A DNA stretch of 64,000 nucleotides from Streptomyces justiciae. Its GTDB lineage: Bacteria; Actinomycetota; Actinomycetes; Streptomycetales; Streptomycetaceae. Position 1 is the first letter of the stretch; each line of letters begins with the position of its first letter. A model generated the notes under the pieces. That model worked only from the letters and a program-made list of their open reading frames with translations, made no database searches and had not been told where the DNA came from. This document shows positions 53,666 through 62,281 of the stretch, in pieces. A program made the position numbers and the translations under genes. Location of the stretch: NCBI RefSeq assembly GCF_015163075.1, contig NZ_JADDXU010000005.1:310001-374000 (forward strand), read 5' to 3'.

Positions 53666-54058
53666 ATGTCGCTCGACGTCTCACCGGCCCTACTCGAGAA
53701 GGCCGAGCGAGGCGAGGTCGACGAAGCGGAATTCGTCGACTGCGTCCGGACCTCCCTGCCCTACGCATGGGAGATGATCAGCTCCCTGGTGGCCCAGCTG
53801 AAGGTCGACGGCGGTGCGTTCGCCGACAACCAGACGCCCCCGCCGGACGAGCAGGCACGCGGTCAGCTGCTGCGTGCGCTCGCGAGTGACGCGATACGCG
53901 GCGCGCTGCAACGGCACTTCGGGGTACGGCTGGCCTTCCAGAACTGCCACCGGGTGGCGGTGTTCCCGCTGGACGCCTCGGTGGACGAGACGTTGGCCCG
54001 CTTCACCTCGGTCCGTAGTCAACTGCTGAACCAGTCCCCGGAGTTCCGGGACTGCTGA
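53666..54058 (+). CDS. SCO5389-family conserved hypothetical protein
   Basis: 130 aa. Soluble, alpha/beta, with 'MSLDVSPALLEKAERGEVDEAEFVDCVRTSLPYAWEMI' spanning the N-terminal half and 'HFGVRLAFQNCHRVAVFPLD' near the end. I recognise it as the streptomycete SCO5389 family; no function is known. GAGAGGAG precedes the ATG at 53666, rejecting the longer frame from 53477. It is divergent from nucS over a 254-bp gap without an obvious operator. Confidence 0.8.
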   Translation: MSLDVSPALLEKAERGEVDEAEFVDCVRTSLPYAWEMISSLVAQLKVDGGAFADNQTPPPDEQARGQLLRALASDAIRGALQRHFGVRLAFQNCHRVAVFPLDASVDETLARFTSVRSQLLNQSPEFRDC

Positions 54059-54140
54059 CGCAGCGAGCCGTTCGCTTGCCGCTCCGTACGCGGGAGGTGC
54101 ATTCAGTACAGGGGCGGCAAGCTCTGCGCGGGGCCCACGG

Positions 54141-55175
54141 TCAGCCGAGGTGGGGGAGCACCTCGGCGCCCAGCCGTCGTACGTTCTCCTCGGTGGCCGC
54201 GAGGTCTCCCGAGCCCTCGACGAGGAGGGCGAAGCGGGAGATGCCGGTCCGCTCGCTGGTGGCGGCGAGCCGGTCGGCGCACAGCCGGGGAGTGCCCACC
54301 GGGTGCAGCCCGCAGAGCAGTTCGGTGTACGCCACCGGGTCGCGCATCGAGCGATGGCGGCCGTCGACCGTCACATGGGCCTCGAGCCCCTGCCGCAGCC
54401 AGCCCGGCATCGCCTTCACCAACGCCTCCACGGCGTCCGTGCGCTTGTCCGCGATCTGGCAGACGCCGGCGGAGACATGGGCCGCGTGCGCGATCTCGTC
54501 CGGGGAACGGCCCGCCGCGCGCGCCTGCTGCCGCCACAGGCCGACCATCTCCGCCTTCTCCTCGTCCCCGACATGCATCCCGAGCAGCATCGGCAGCCCA
54601 CGCTCGGCCGCGAGCTTCACGCTCGCCGGGGAGGTGCACGCGACGACGACCTCCGGTCCCGGCCCGGCCTCCTCCGCGAGGGACTCCGACGGGCGCGGTA
54701 CGACGGGGACCTCACGGAAGCGGTAGCGCTCGCCGTCGGCCGCGACGGACGGTTCGCGCAGCCAGCGCACCAGCAGATCGAGTGATTCCGGGAACCCCTT
54801 CTCGTAGGCCGCGAGCCCGGACCCGAACACCTCCAGGTCGACCCACGGCCCGCCGCGCCCGACGCCCAGCGAGAAGCGCCCGCCCGAGGTGAGGTGCAGC
54901 AGCGCGGCCTGCTCGCCCAGGGCCACCGGGTGGGCGGTGGGCAGCACGCTGACGGCGGTGCCGACGCGGAGCCGGCGGGTGCGGCCCAGCAGTAACGCGG
55001 CCAGGGTGATCGCGGACGGGCAGGTGCCGTACGGCACGAAGTGGTGCTCGGCCAGCCAGACCGAGTCCAGACCCGCTTCCTCGGCGACCTCGGCCGAGCG
55101 GACCGCGCGGTGCAGCGCCTCCCCCTGGCCCTGTCCCGGGAACTGGGCCGCCAACACGAAACTTCCAACGCGCAT
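54141..55175 (-). CDS. Luciferase-like flavin-dependent monooxygenase
   Basis: 344 aa TIM-barrel of the LLM family (F420 or FMN dependent). Signatures: 'SAEVAEEAGLDSVWLAEHHFVPYGTCPS', 'LRVGTAVSVLPTAHPVALGEQAALLHLTSGGRFSLGVGRGGP' (about residues 70-112) and 'VGTPRLCADRLAATSERTGISRFALLVEG'. The substrate is unknown; cofactor choice is not decidable by eye. The ATG at 55175 follows AGGAAA. It is single, between convergent SCO5389-family and divergent zinc-ribbon genes. Confidence 0.88.
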   Translation of the reverse strand: MRVGSFVLAAQFPGQGQGEALHRAVRSAEVAEEAGLDSVWLAEHHFVPYGTCPSAITLAALLLGRTRRLRVGTAVSVLPTAHPVALGEQAALLHLTSGGRFSLGVGRGGPWVDLEVFGSGLAAYEKGFPESLDLLVRWLREPSVAADGERYRFREVPVVPRPSESLAEEAGPGPEVVVACTSPASVKLAAERGLPMLLGMHVGDEEKAEMVGLWRQQARAAGRSPDEIAHAAHVSAGVCQIADKRTDAVEALVKAMPGWLRQGLEAHVTVDGRHRSMRDPVAYTELLCGLHPVGTPRLCADRLAATSERTGISRFALLVEGSGDLAATEENVRRLGAEVLPHLG

Positions 55176-55398
55176 GTGCTTTTCCTGCTTCCTTGGCTCC
55201 GACGCGGAGCTCCCCCACCCGGCATAACCGTCTGACACGTGCCGAGGACACGGCCTGGCGAAGAGATTTGCGGATTGTCTGCCGAATGCGGCGTCCGCGT
55301 GGGGGACTTGTGGGGGTTGGTGCCCTTCGCGTACCCCCGTCCGCGCCGCGTAGGCTGGACACGGCCCGTGCTTCCTGTATAGCCCCGAGAGGTGTTCC

Positions 55399-55728
55399 GT
55401 GTCCCCGCGTCGCAACCGACCCAAGGGTTCCGATTCCGGCCGGAGCGCCGAGGACGACCGGTCCGGCCGGTACGGCGGCTGGCAGTCCACGGAGAGCTGG
55501 CAGGGCGAGGAGTGGAACGTCCGTCATGTGGCGGGCGCGAGTTCCCAGGGCAAGTCCTACCGCTGCCCGGGCTGCGACCAGCTGATCCCGGACGGCGTCC
55601 CGCACGTGGTGGCCTGGCCGGACCACTCCGGGGTGGACGAGCGCCGGCACTGGCACAAGGCGTGCTGGAACGCGAAGGACCGCCGCACCACACGGGTGCA
55701 GCGGTCCAGGAACGCGCCGAAGTTCTGA
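55399..55728 (+). CDS. Small zinc-ribbon-like conserved protein
   Basis: 109 aa. A charged N-terminus is followed by 'SYRCPGCDQLIPDGVPHVVAWP' and 'ERRHWHKACWNAKDRR'. CxxC plus HWHxxC forms a likely Zn-ribbon/treble-clef knuckle, and the Arg/Lys-rich end suggests nucleic-acid contact. Homologues are often labelled ATP/GTP-binding without motif support, and no P-loop exists here. The GTG start follows GAGAGGTGTTCC. It is convergent with the ABC permease gene, 12 bp apart. Confidence 0.75.
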   Translation: MSPRRNRPKGSDSGRSAEDDRSGRYGGWQSTESWQGEEWNVRHVAGASSQGKSYRCPGCDQLIPDGVPHVVAWPDHSGVDERRHWHKACWNAKDRRTTRVQRSRNAPKF

Positions 55729-55740
55729 GGCTGCTACGGG

Positions 55741-56649
55741 CTATACGTCCCGCTTCTCCAGCAGGGCGCAGGCGCCGGCGAACGCGACGGCCGTCACGCC
55801 GAGCATGATCCACAGCGGGTCCCAGCCGGACGGGCCGGACTCGGTGAGGGAGTTGGAGTAGAAGACGCTCAGCTGGTTCGGGATGGAGTACTCGAACAGG
55901 GCCTCGCGCAGCTTCTCCAGCGAGGACGAGAACATGAACAGTGCGATGACGAGCGGGGCCAGGACCACGCCGATCATGATGGTGATCGCGCCCGCCGAGT
56001 GCCGGATGATCGAGCCGATGACGAGCGAGAGCAGGCCGAGCAGCGCGAGGTAGAGCGAGATGCCGAGGGTGCCCTTGAGCCATTCGCTGCCGGAGGGGTC
56101 CCGCACGCCGCTGCTGTCCAGCAGGGCCACGTCCGCGAGGGCGACCAGGAGCGCCGAGGCGAAGGTCACCACGAAGGCGACGGCGAAGAACACGATCGCC
56201 TTCGCCGCCAGGACCCGCACCCGGTTGGGGCACGCGGTCGTGGTGGTGCGGATCATGCCGGTGCCGTACTCGGAGGCGGTGGTCAGCACGCCGAGCGTGA
56301 TGATGCACATGCTGCCGAGCAGCAGGCCGAAGAAGCCGAACGACAGCGGGTTCTCCCCGGCGAGGTCGGTCTCGCCGGCGCTGCTCCCCACCACCGCGGC
56401 GGCCAGCAGGCCGATCCCGACGACGAGCAGGATGAACACCCCGAGCGTCCACATCGTCGACCGCACGGAACGGATCTTCGTCCACTCGGAGGCGATGGCG
56501 TGCCCGAGGTGCGTGCGCACCACCGGGATCGGCGAGGTGTAGGTCGGGTACGAGCCGGCGGGCGCCGCCTGCCAGTGGGGCGCGGGGGCCGACGGCATCT
56601 GAGGCTGGGGCGCGGCGGCCTGCGGCATCTGAGGCTGGGGTGTGCTCAT
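55741..56649 (-). CDS. ABC-2 type transporter permease (pair 1)
   Basis: 302 aa. A Pro/Gln/Ala-rich cytoplasmic N-terminus (about 1-45) precedes six TM helices. 'HAIASEWTKIRSVRSTMWTLG' is the family start, and 'GVLTTASEYGTGMIRTTTTACPNRVRVLAAKAIV' is an ABC-2/NatB hallmark. The ATG overlaps the ATPase stop (ATGA), so the two are coupled. It is paralogous to the permease at 58390. Confidence 0.92.
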   Translation of the reverse strand: MSTPQPQMPQAAAPQPQMPSAPAPHWQAAPAGSYPTYTSPIPVVRTHLGHAIASEWTKIRSVRSTMWTLGVFILLVVGIGLLAAAVVGSSAGETDLAGENPLSFGFFGLLLGSMCIITLGVLTTASEYGTGMIRTTTTACPNRVRVLAAKAIVFFAVAFVVTFASALLVALADVALLDSSGVRDPSGSEWLKGTLGISLYLALLGLLSLVIGSIIRHSAGAITIMIGVVLAPLVIALFMFSSSLEKLREALFEYSIPNQLSVFYSNSLTESGPSGWDPLWIMLGVTAVAFAGACALLEKRDV

Positions 56650-58286
56650 CGGGCGTCCTCGGGCTTGGTCAGGTCGGCGGCGGGCGGGGCGGGGGCGACG
56701 CTGGGCGCGGGTGCCTGGGCGGCACCGGCACCGGCACCGGCACCGGCGGCGGGGGCCGGGGCGGCGGGCTGCGCCGCCGAGGTCGCCGACGCGGATGCGG
56801 AAGGCACGGCCGGGGCGGCGCCAGGGAGGGGCTGCGCGCCGGGCGTCGGGGCTGCCGGGGCCGCGGCGATCGGTGACTGCGGCGCGGGACCTTGCGTGGA
56901 CGCGGCGGACGCGGGAGCTGTCGCGGGGGCGGCGCCTGCGCCCGGCTGGGCGGCCGGGGCGGCGGCGGTCGGGGCTGAGGCCGGGATGCCCGCGGAAGGC
57001 TGCGAGGCCGGGGTTGCCGCGGACGCAGTGCCCTGCTTGGTGAGGGCGGGGGCCTGCGGGGCCGCGGGGGCGTACGGGTTGGCAGTGCCCGCACCGGCGT
57101 TCGCGGCCGGAGCGGCCGGAGCGGTCGGGGCCTGGGCGCCGTAAGGGCCGGCGGGCGGCTGGGTGGGCGTGCCGGGGGCGCCCGGGGCGGCGTACGGGCC
57201 CGCAGAGGGCTGTCCCGGGGCGTACGGGCCCGTCGGGGCCTGGCCCTGCGGGGCGTACTGCTGCTGGGGCGGCGGTGGGGCGTACCAGTCGGGCTGGCCC
57301 TGGCCGGGGACCGGCATGGGGGGCTGGGCACCGGGCGGGAGGGGTTGTTGCAGGCCGGCCTTCTGGTCGATCGTCGAGCGGTAGTCGACGGCCCCCTGCG
57401 TCATCCGCATGTACGCCTCCTCCAGCGAGGCGGAGTGCGGTGACAGCTCCCACAGCCGTACGTCCGTGTCGTGGGCGATGTCGCTGATGCGGGGGAGGGG
57501 CAGCCCAGTCACGCGCAGTCCGCCGTCCTGCTCCGGCAGGACGTGGCCGCCCGCCTCCGTCAGTGCGGACGTCAGCTTCTCGCGCAGCTGCGGCTCGGTG
57601 TCGGGGGTGCGGACGCGCGCGAAGCCCGCGGAGTTGGCCGCGATGAAGTCGTTCACGCTCATGTCGGCGAGCAGCTGGCCGCGCCCGATGACGATCAGGT
57701 GGTCGGCGGTCAGCGCCATCTCGCTCATGAGGTGCGAGGAGACGAAGACCGTACGGCCCTCCGCCGCCAGCGCCTTCATCAGGTTCCGCACCCAGAGGAT
57801 GCCCTCGGGGTCGAGGCCGTTGACCGGCTCGTCGAAGAGCAGGACCTGGGGGTCGCCGAGGAGCGCGGCGGCGATGCCGAGCCGCTGGCCCATTCCGAGG
57901 GAGAAGCCCTTGGAGCGCTTGCGGGCCACGTCCTGGAGGCCGACGACACCGAGCACCTCGTCCACCCGGCGGGCCGGGATGCCGGAGAGCTGGGCGAGGC
58001 AGAGGAGGTGGTTGCGGGCGTGCCGGCCGCCGTGGACCGCCTTGGCGTCGAGGAGCGCGCCGACCTGGCGGGGCGCGTTCGGCAGCTTGCGGTACGGGTA
58101 GCCGCCGATCGTCACCTGCCCCGAGGTGGGGTTGTCCAGGCCCAGGATCATCCGCATCGTCGTCGACTTGCCCGAGCCGTTGGGGCCCAGGAAGCCGGTG
58201 ACGGCACCGGGCCGCACCTGGAAGGAAAGGTTGTACACAGCGGTCTTGTCGCCATATTGCTTGGTCAGGCCGACTGCCTCGATCAT
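56646..58286 (-). CDS. ABC transporter ATPase with long Ala/Pro-rich C-terminal extension (pair 1)
   Basis: 546 aa. Residues about 1-305 are a BcrA-type ATPase: Walker A 'GPNGSGKSTTMRM', signature 'FSLGMGQRLGIAAAL', Walker B 'VLLFDEPVNGLDPEG', switch His 'SSHLMSEM'. The remaining 240 residues are low-complexity Ala/Pro/Gly/Gln with 'GPYA' repeats, absent from the paralogue at 59163. The extension is probably disordered; its role is unknown. The ATG at 58286 is preferred over a GTG 9 nt upstream. 103 bp separate it from pair 2. Confidence 0.92.
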   Translation of the reverse strand: MIEAVGLTKQYGDKTAVYNLSFQVRPGAVTGFLGPNGSGKSTTMRMILGLDNPTSGQVTIGGYPYRKLPNAPRQVGALLDAKAVHGGRHARNHLLCLAQLSGIPARRVDEVLGVVGLQDVARKRSKGFSLGMGQRLGIAAALLGDPQVLLFDEPVNGLDPEGILWVRNLMKALAAEGRTVFVSSHLMSEMALTADHLIVIGRGQLLADMSVNDFIAANSAGFARVRTPDTEPQLREKLTSALTEAGGHVLPEQDGGLRVTGLPLPRISDIAHDTDVRLWELSPHSASLEEAYMRMTQGAVDYRSTIDQKAGLQQPLPPGAQPPMPVPGQGQPDWYAPPPPQQQYAPQGQAPTGPYAPGQPSAGPYAAPGAPGTPTQPPAGPYGAQAPTAPAAPAANAGAGTANPYAPAAPQAPALTKQGTASAATPASQPSAGIPASAPTAAAPAAQPGAGAAPATAPASAASTQGPAPQSPIAAAPAAPTPGAQPLPGAAPAVPSASASATSAAQPAAPAPAAGAGAGAGAAQAPAPSVAPAPPAADLTKPEDAR

Positions 58287-58389
58287 GCTCCGCACCCATC
58301 GAAAGGTTCAGGACAGCAGGGCGCACGCCCCCGTAAGGGTTAGGAGCTTATCCGGGCGCTGACGGTTCCACTCAAGAGGCCGTAAAGCC

Positions 58390-59160
58390 TCAGGCATCCC
58401 TCTTCTTCAGCAGCACGTACCCGCCCGCGATCGCCGCCGCCACCCACAGCACCATGATCGCGAGCCCGCCCCAGGGGCCGTACGGAGTGTCGTCGTCAAT
58501 CGGCGTGACCACCTGCATGATCTTGCTGCCGGCCTGGTCGGGCAGGTACCGGCCGATCTTCTTGGTGGCCGAGACGTTGCCGAGGATGTTGGAGATCAGG
58601 AAGAAGAACGGCATCAGGATGCCCAGCGACAGCATCGGCGAGCGCAGCATCACGGCGACGCCCATGGAGAACATCGCGATGAGGGTCATGTAGAGCCCGC
58701 CGCCGATCACCGCGCGCAGCACGCCGGTGTCGCCGATGTGCGCCCGGTGCTCGCCGAGCATCGCCTGTCCGAGGAAGAAGGCGACGAAGCTGGTCGCGAG
58801 GCCGACGACGAGGGAGAGGCCGGTCGCGACCCCGATCTTGCTGAACAGGAAGGTGCCGCGCTGCGGTACGGCGGCCAGCGAGGTGCGGATCATGCCGGTG
58901 CTGTACTCGTTGGAGACGACGAGCACGCCGAACACGATCATCGCGAGCTGGCCGAGGCTCATCCCGGCGAAGCTGATGAAGGTCGGGTCGAAGGAGAGCT
59001 GGTCCTTGCGGTTCATCTTGTCGAACTCGTTCTTCGACAGGGCCGAGATCAGCATGCCGAGCGCGAGGGTGACGACCACGGCGAGGGAGAGCGTCCACAC
59101 CGTGGACGCCACCGACCGGATCTTGGTCCACTCGGACCGGACGACCTGGGCTGCCGCCAT
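58390..59160 (-). CDS. ABC-2 type transporter permease (pair 2)
   Basis: 256 aa, six TM helices. 'VVRSEWTKIRSVASTVWTLS' and 'GVLVVSNEYSTGMIRTSLAAVPQRGTFLFSKIGV' align with the pair-1 permease, which indicates a tandem duplication. The C-terminal 'GGYVLLKKRDA' mirrors 'ALLEKRDV' of the paralogue. Two bp after the ATPase stop. Confidence 0.93.
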   Translation of the reverse strand: MAAAQVVRSEWTKIRSVASTVWTLSLAVVVTLALGMLISALSKNEFDKMNRKDQLSFDPTFISFAGMSLGQLAMIVFGVLVVSNEYSTGMIRTSLAAVPQRGTFLFSKIGVATGLSLVVGLATSFVAFFLGQAMLGEHRAHIGDTGVLRAVIGGGLYMTLIAMFSMGVAVMLRSPMLSLGILMPFFFLISNILGNVSATKKIGRYLPDQAGSKIMQVVTPIDDDTPYGPWGGLAIMVLWVAAAIAGGYVLLKKRDA

Positions 59161-59162
59161 GG

Positions 59163-60116
59163 TCAGTTCCCCTTCCAGCCGTCGCCCCAGACCTGTTGCT
59201 CCTGCGGGGTGTCGGCATGCGCGTGGTACTCGACCGACTCGGCGGTCAGCTGCATGAACGCCTCCTCCAGGGAGGCCTGCTGGGGGCTGAGCTCGTGCAG
59301 CACGATCTGGTGCTGCGCCGCCAGCTCACCGATGTGCTCGGGCTTGCCGCCGTCGACCTCCAGCGCGCCGGCGCCGGTCTCCACGACCGTGATCCCGGCC
59401 CCGTGCAGCACGTCAAGGAGCCGTTCGCGCTGGGGGGAGCGGATACGGACGTACGACCGCGAGTTCTGCTCGATGAACTCGGCCATGGACGTGTCGGCGA
59501 GCAGCCGTCCCTGGCCGATGACGACGAGGTGATCGGCGGTCAGTGCCATCTCGCTCATGAGGTGACTGGAGACGAACACCGTCCGCCCTTGCGCGGCCAG
59601 CGATTTCATCAGATTGCGGATCCAGTGGATGCCCTCGGGGTCGAGGCCGTTCACCGGCTCGTCGAACATCAGGATGCGTGGATCGCCGAGCAGCGCGCCC
59701 GCGATGCCGAGCCGCTGCCCCATGCCGAGCGAGAACCCCTTGGCCTTCTTCTTCGCGACGGCCGTCAGGCCGACGGTGTCGAGCACCTCGTCGACCCGGG
59801 CGCGCGGGATGCCGTTGCTCTGCGCGAGGCAGAGCAGGTGGTTGAAGGCGCTGCGCCCGCCGTGCATGGCCTTGGCGTCGAGCAGGGCGCCGATGTACTT
59901 GAGAGGGTCCTTCAGACGGTCGTAGTGCTTGCCGTCGATGCGGACGTCGCCGGCGGTGGGCCGGTCGAGGCCGAGCATCATCCGCATCGTCGTCGACTTG
60001 CCGGCGCCGTTGGGACCGAGGAAGCCGGTGACGATGCCGGGTCTGACGGCGAAGGTCAGATTGTTGACCGCGACCTTCTCGCCGTACCGCTTGGTCAGGC
60101 CCTCGAGCTCGATCAT
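59163..60116 (-). CDS. ABC transporter ATPase (pair 2)
   Basis: 317 aa BcrA/NatA-type ATPase: 'GPNGAGKSTTMRMMLGLDRPTAG', 'FSLGMGQRLGIAGALLGDP', 'ILMFDEPVNGLDPEG', 'FVSSHLMSEMALTADH'. It is highly similar to residues 1-305 of the pair-1 ATPase but ends without the Ala/Pro tail. Its start is 9 bp after the MFS gene stop with no obvious own promoter, so it may be transcribed with the MFS exporter. Confidence 0.94.
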   Translation of the reverse strand: MIELEGLTKRYGEKVAVNNLTFAVRPGIVTGFLGPNGAGKSTTMRMMLGLDRPTAGDVRIDGKHYDRLKDPLKYIGALLDAKAMHGGRSAFNHLLCLAQSNGIPRARVDEVLDTVGLTAVAKKKAKGFSLGMGQRLGIAGALLGDPRILMFDEPVNGLDPEGIHWIRNLMKSLAAQGRTVFVSSHLMSEMALTADHLVVIGQGRLLADTSMAEFIEQNSRSYVRIRSPQRERLLDVLHGAGITVVETGAGALEVDGGKPEHIGELAAQHQIVLHELSPQQASLEEAFMQLTAESVEYHAHADTPQEQQVWGDGWKGN

Positions 60117-60125
60117 GCGGCCACG

Positions 60126-61463
60126 CTAAGACGGGGTTTGGGCGGCTGCCACTTGAGCGGGAAGGGCGAGGGCGGCGCCGGCGGCGAGGAGGGCGAGGAG
60201 CGTGGTCCACCCGAAGGCGTGGGCGTAGGCGGTGCCGGTGCCGCTGCGGACGAGGACGCCGAGGACGGCCGTGCCGAAACTGCCGCCGAGCTGCTGAAGG
60301 GCGCGGACGGTGGAGCCGGCGTGCGGGACGTCTGCCGGGGCGAGGTCCCGGTAGGCGCCGACCATGAGGGCGAGGTTGGCGGCGCTCATGCCGAAGCCGC
60401 GGACGACGAGGGCGGCGCCGAGCCAGGGCACGCTGTGGGTGCCGGTCGTGTAGGGGAGGGTGCCGAGGGCCGTGAGCGCGAGGCCGGCCAGTACGACCGG
60501 GCGGGGGCCGAAGCGGTCGGCGAGGCCGCCGGTGGGGCGGGCCAGCAGCGCGCCGAGGCCTTGCGGCGCCAGCAGCAGGCCCGCGGCCATGACGCCCTCG
60601 TGCCGGACCTGCTGGTAGTAGAGGGGCAGCAGGAACATGCCGCCGTACAGGGTGAGTCCGCCGGTGAACGTCAGCACCGAGGCCGCGGCGAAGGACCGTA
60701 CCCGGAACAGGCGCAGATCCACGAGGGGTTCGGGGGAGCGCGTGGCGTGTGCCGCGAAGGCAGCCACCAGGACGGCTCCGGCGGTCAGCGGCAGCAGCAC
60801 GCGCGCGTGCCCGAAGCCGCCCTGGTCGCCGACCTGGGCGAGGCCGTACACGAGCGCGGCGAGCCCCGGGCAGATCAGGGCGAGGCCGGTGACGTCGAGG
60901 CGGGCGTCGGCGCGGCCCGCGTCGCGGGGGACGTAGCGCAGTGCGAGTGCGAGGGCGAGGAGGCAGAGGGGCAGGTTGACGTAGAAGATCCAGCGCCAGG
61001 ACGCGTGGCCGACGATGAGGCCGCCGAGGACCGGGCCGAGGATCGGTACGACCACGGCGGGCAGGGAGATCACGGCCATGAGGCGGCCGAGCCGCTGTCC
61101 GCCGGCCGCGCGGACGATCAGCGTCTGGAGCACCGGGAGCATGAGCCCGCCGCCGACGCCCTGGACGACCCGGAAGGCGACCAGCGTCCCGATGCCCTGG
61201 GCGAGCCCGCACAGCAGGGACCCGGCGAGGAACAGCCCGAGCGCCGCCAGCCACACCCGCCGGCCGCCGAACCGCTCGACGGCCCAGCCGCTGACCGGCA
61301 CGACCGCCGCGAGCGCCAGCAGATACGCGGTGCTGACCCACTGCACGGTGGCCGTGGCGGCGTGCAGGTCTCTGCCGAGGGTGTGGAGCGCGATCGACAC
61401 GATCGTGCTGTCGAGGAGGGGCGCGAGGGCGCCGAGGACCAGGACGCCGGCGAGCTTGTACAC
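60126..61463 (-). CDS. MFS drug exporter (DHA2/EmrB-QacA type)
   Basis: 445 aa. 12-14 TM helices. Motif A 'VERFGGRRVWLAALGLF', motif B 'FRVVQGVGGGLMLP', motif C 'AVVVPILGPVLGGLIVG', and 'ASWRWIFYVNLP' typical of DHA2. 'DSTIVSIAL' is the D1 motif in helix 1. The GTG at 61463 has AGGGAGG 8 nt upstream. It is divergent from a TetR gene, with two palindromic operators between. Confidence 0.93.
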   Translation of the reverse strand: MYKLAGVLVLGALAPLLDSTIVSIALHTLGRDLHAATATVQWVSTAYLLALAAVVPVSGWAVERFGGRRVWLAALGLFLAGSLLCGLAQGIGTLVAFRVVQGVGGGLMLPVLQTLIVRAAGGQRLGRLMAVISLPAVVVPILGPVLGGLIVGHASWRWIFYVNLPLCLLALALALRYVPRDAGRADARLDVTGLALICPGLAALVYGLAQVGDQGGFGHARVLLPLTAGAVLVAAFAAHATRSPEPLVDLRLFRVRSFAAASVLTFTGGLTLYGGMFLLPLYYQQVRHEGVMAAGLLLAPQGLGALLARPTGGLADRFGPRPVVLAGLALTALGTLPYTTGTHSVPWLGAALVVRGFGMSAANLALMVGAYRDLAPADVPHAGSTVRALQQLGGSFGTAVLGVLVRSGTGTAYAHAFGWTTLLALLAAGAALALPAQVAAAQTPS

Positions 61464-61478
61464 ACGACTGCCTCCCTA

Positions 61479-61495
61479 AGAGACGGAACGTCTCT
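61479..61495. promoter_or_regulatory. TetR operator palindrome 1
   Basis: AGAGACG-GAA-CGTCTCT, 7-bp perfect arms, directly upstream of the MFS gene. Confidence 0.85.
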
Positions 61496-61523
61496 CAAGG
61501 CGACGATAGGCTTGCGGTCGTAG

Positions 61524-61538
61524 GAGACGCAAGGTCTC
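61524..61538. promoter_or_regulatory. TetR operator palindrome 2
   Basis: GAGACG-CAA-GGTCTC, the same half-site with one mismatch, 44 bp centre to centre from the first and close to the TetR gene start. Confidence 0.8.
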
Positions 61539-61555
61539 TTGAGGAGGCGCGGGCT

Positions 61556-62116
61556 GTGGAGAACACCCGGCGGCGCGGTGCCGCCCTGGAGGCCGACCTC
61601 CTTGACGCGGCCTGGACGGAGCTGCAGGCGGTCGGCTACGCCCGGCTGACCATGGAGGGCGTCGCGGCCCGCGCCCGCACCGGCAAACAGGTCCTGTACC
61701 GGCGCTGGGCGAACCGGGCCGAGCTGGTGGTCGCCGCGCTGCGCCACCGCCAGGGCGGCTCGATGGCGGACCAGGTCCCGGACACCGGATCGCTGCGCGA
61801 GGACGTCCTCGCCGTCCTGCGGCAGATGGCGGAGCGGCAGCGGGACATCGGCCAGGACGTCGTGCACGGAGTGCTCGCCGAGATCGGCGAACCGCGGGTC
61901 GAGGTCTTCGAGATCATGCGGGAGGTCATGACGACCGTGCTCGAACGGGCCGCCGCCCGGGGCGAGATCCCCACCGCCGACGTCCCGCCGCGGATCATGA
62001 CCCTGCCCACGGACCTGGTGCGCAACGAGATCGTGATGCGCAGCGAGCCCCTCACCGAGGCCACGCTCACGGAGATCGTCGACGAGATCTTCCTGCCGCT
62101 GGTACGCCGAGGGTGA
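61556..62116 (+). CDS. TetR/AcrR family regulator of the MFS exporter
   Basis: 186 aa. HTH 'LLDAAWTELQAVGYARLTMEGVAARARTGKQVLYRRWANRAELV' pattern (about 15-60) and a TetR_C-type helical domain ending 'LTEATLTEIVDEIFLPLV'. The GTG at 61556 has GAGGAGG. Two matching palindromes in the 92-bp divergent region support direct repression of both genes. Confidence 0.93.
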   Translation: MENTRRRGAALEADLLDAAWTELQAVGYARLTMEGVAARARTGKQVLYRRWANRAELVVAALRHRQGGSMADQVPDTGSLREDVLAVLRQMAERQRDIGQDVVHGVLAEIGEPRVEVFEIMREVMTTVLERAAARGEIPTADVPPRIMTLPTDLVRNEIVMRSEPLTEATLTEIVDEIFLPLVRRG

Positions 62117-62128
62117 CCGCAACTCCCC

Positions 62129-62206
62129 AGGGGCGCGGGGCCCCGCCGCGGCAGCGGCTGATGTCACAGCCGATATGCGGCTAACGCCGCGCGGGCGCGA
62201 CCAGCC
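62129..62206. repeat. Streptomyces-type GC-rich intergenic repeat, copy 2
   Basis: AGGGGCGCGGGG at 62129 and GCGCGACCAGCC near 62195 flank a hairpin-forming ATATGCGGCTAACGCCGCGC. It shares both 12-base words with the copy at 3617. Confidence 0.65.
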
Positions 62207-62228
62207 CCCACCGAGCCGCGCCCGACGA

Positions 62229-62268
62229 CGAAGGCCCGCACCTCCGGGGGAGACGGTACGGGCCTTCG
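62229..62268 (-). terminator. Terminator of filP
   Basis: CGAAGGCCCG pairs with CGGGCCTTCG, extended by ACC/GGT after one mismatch, 13 bp past the filP stop on the minus strand. Confidence 0.88.
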
Positions 62269-62281
62269 AACGTGCTACTGA

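Noticed and set aside
59196..61523. A 775-codon plus-strand frame opposite the ABC ATPase and MFS genes
   Set aside because: Glu/Gly/Ala-rich shadow; the opposite strand has complete motifs.
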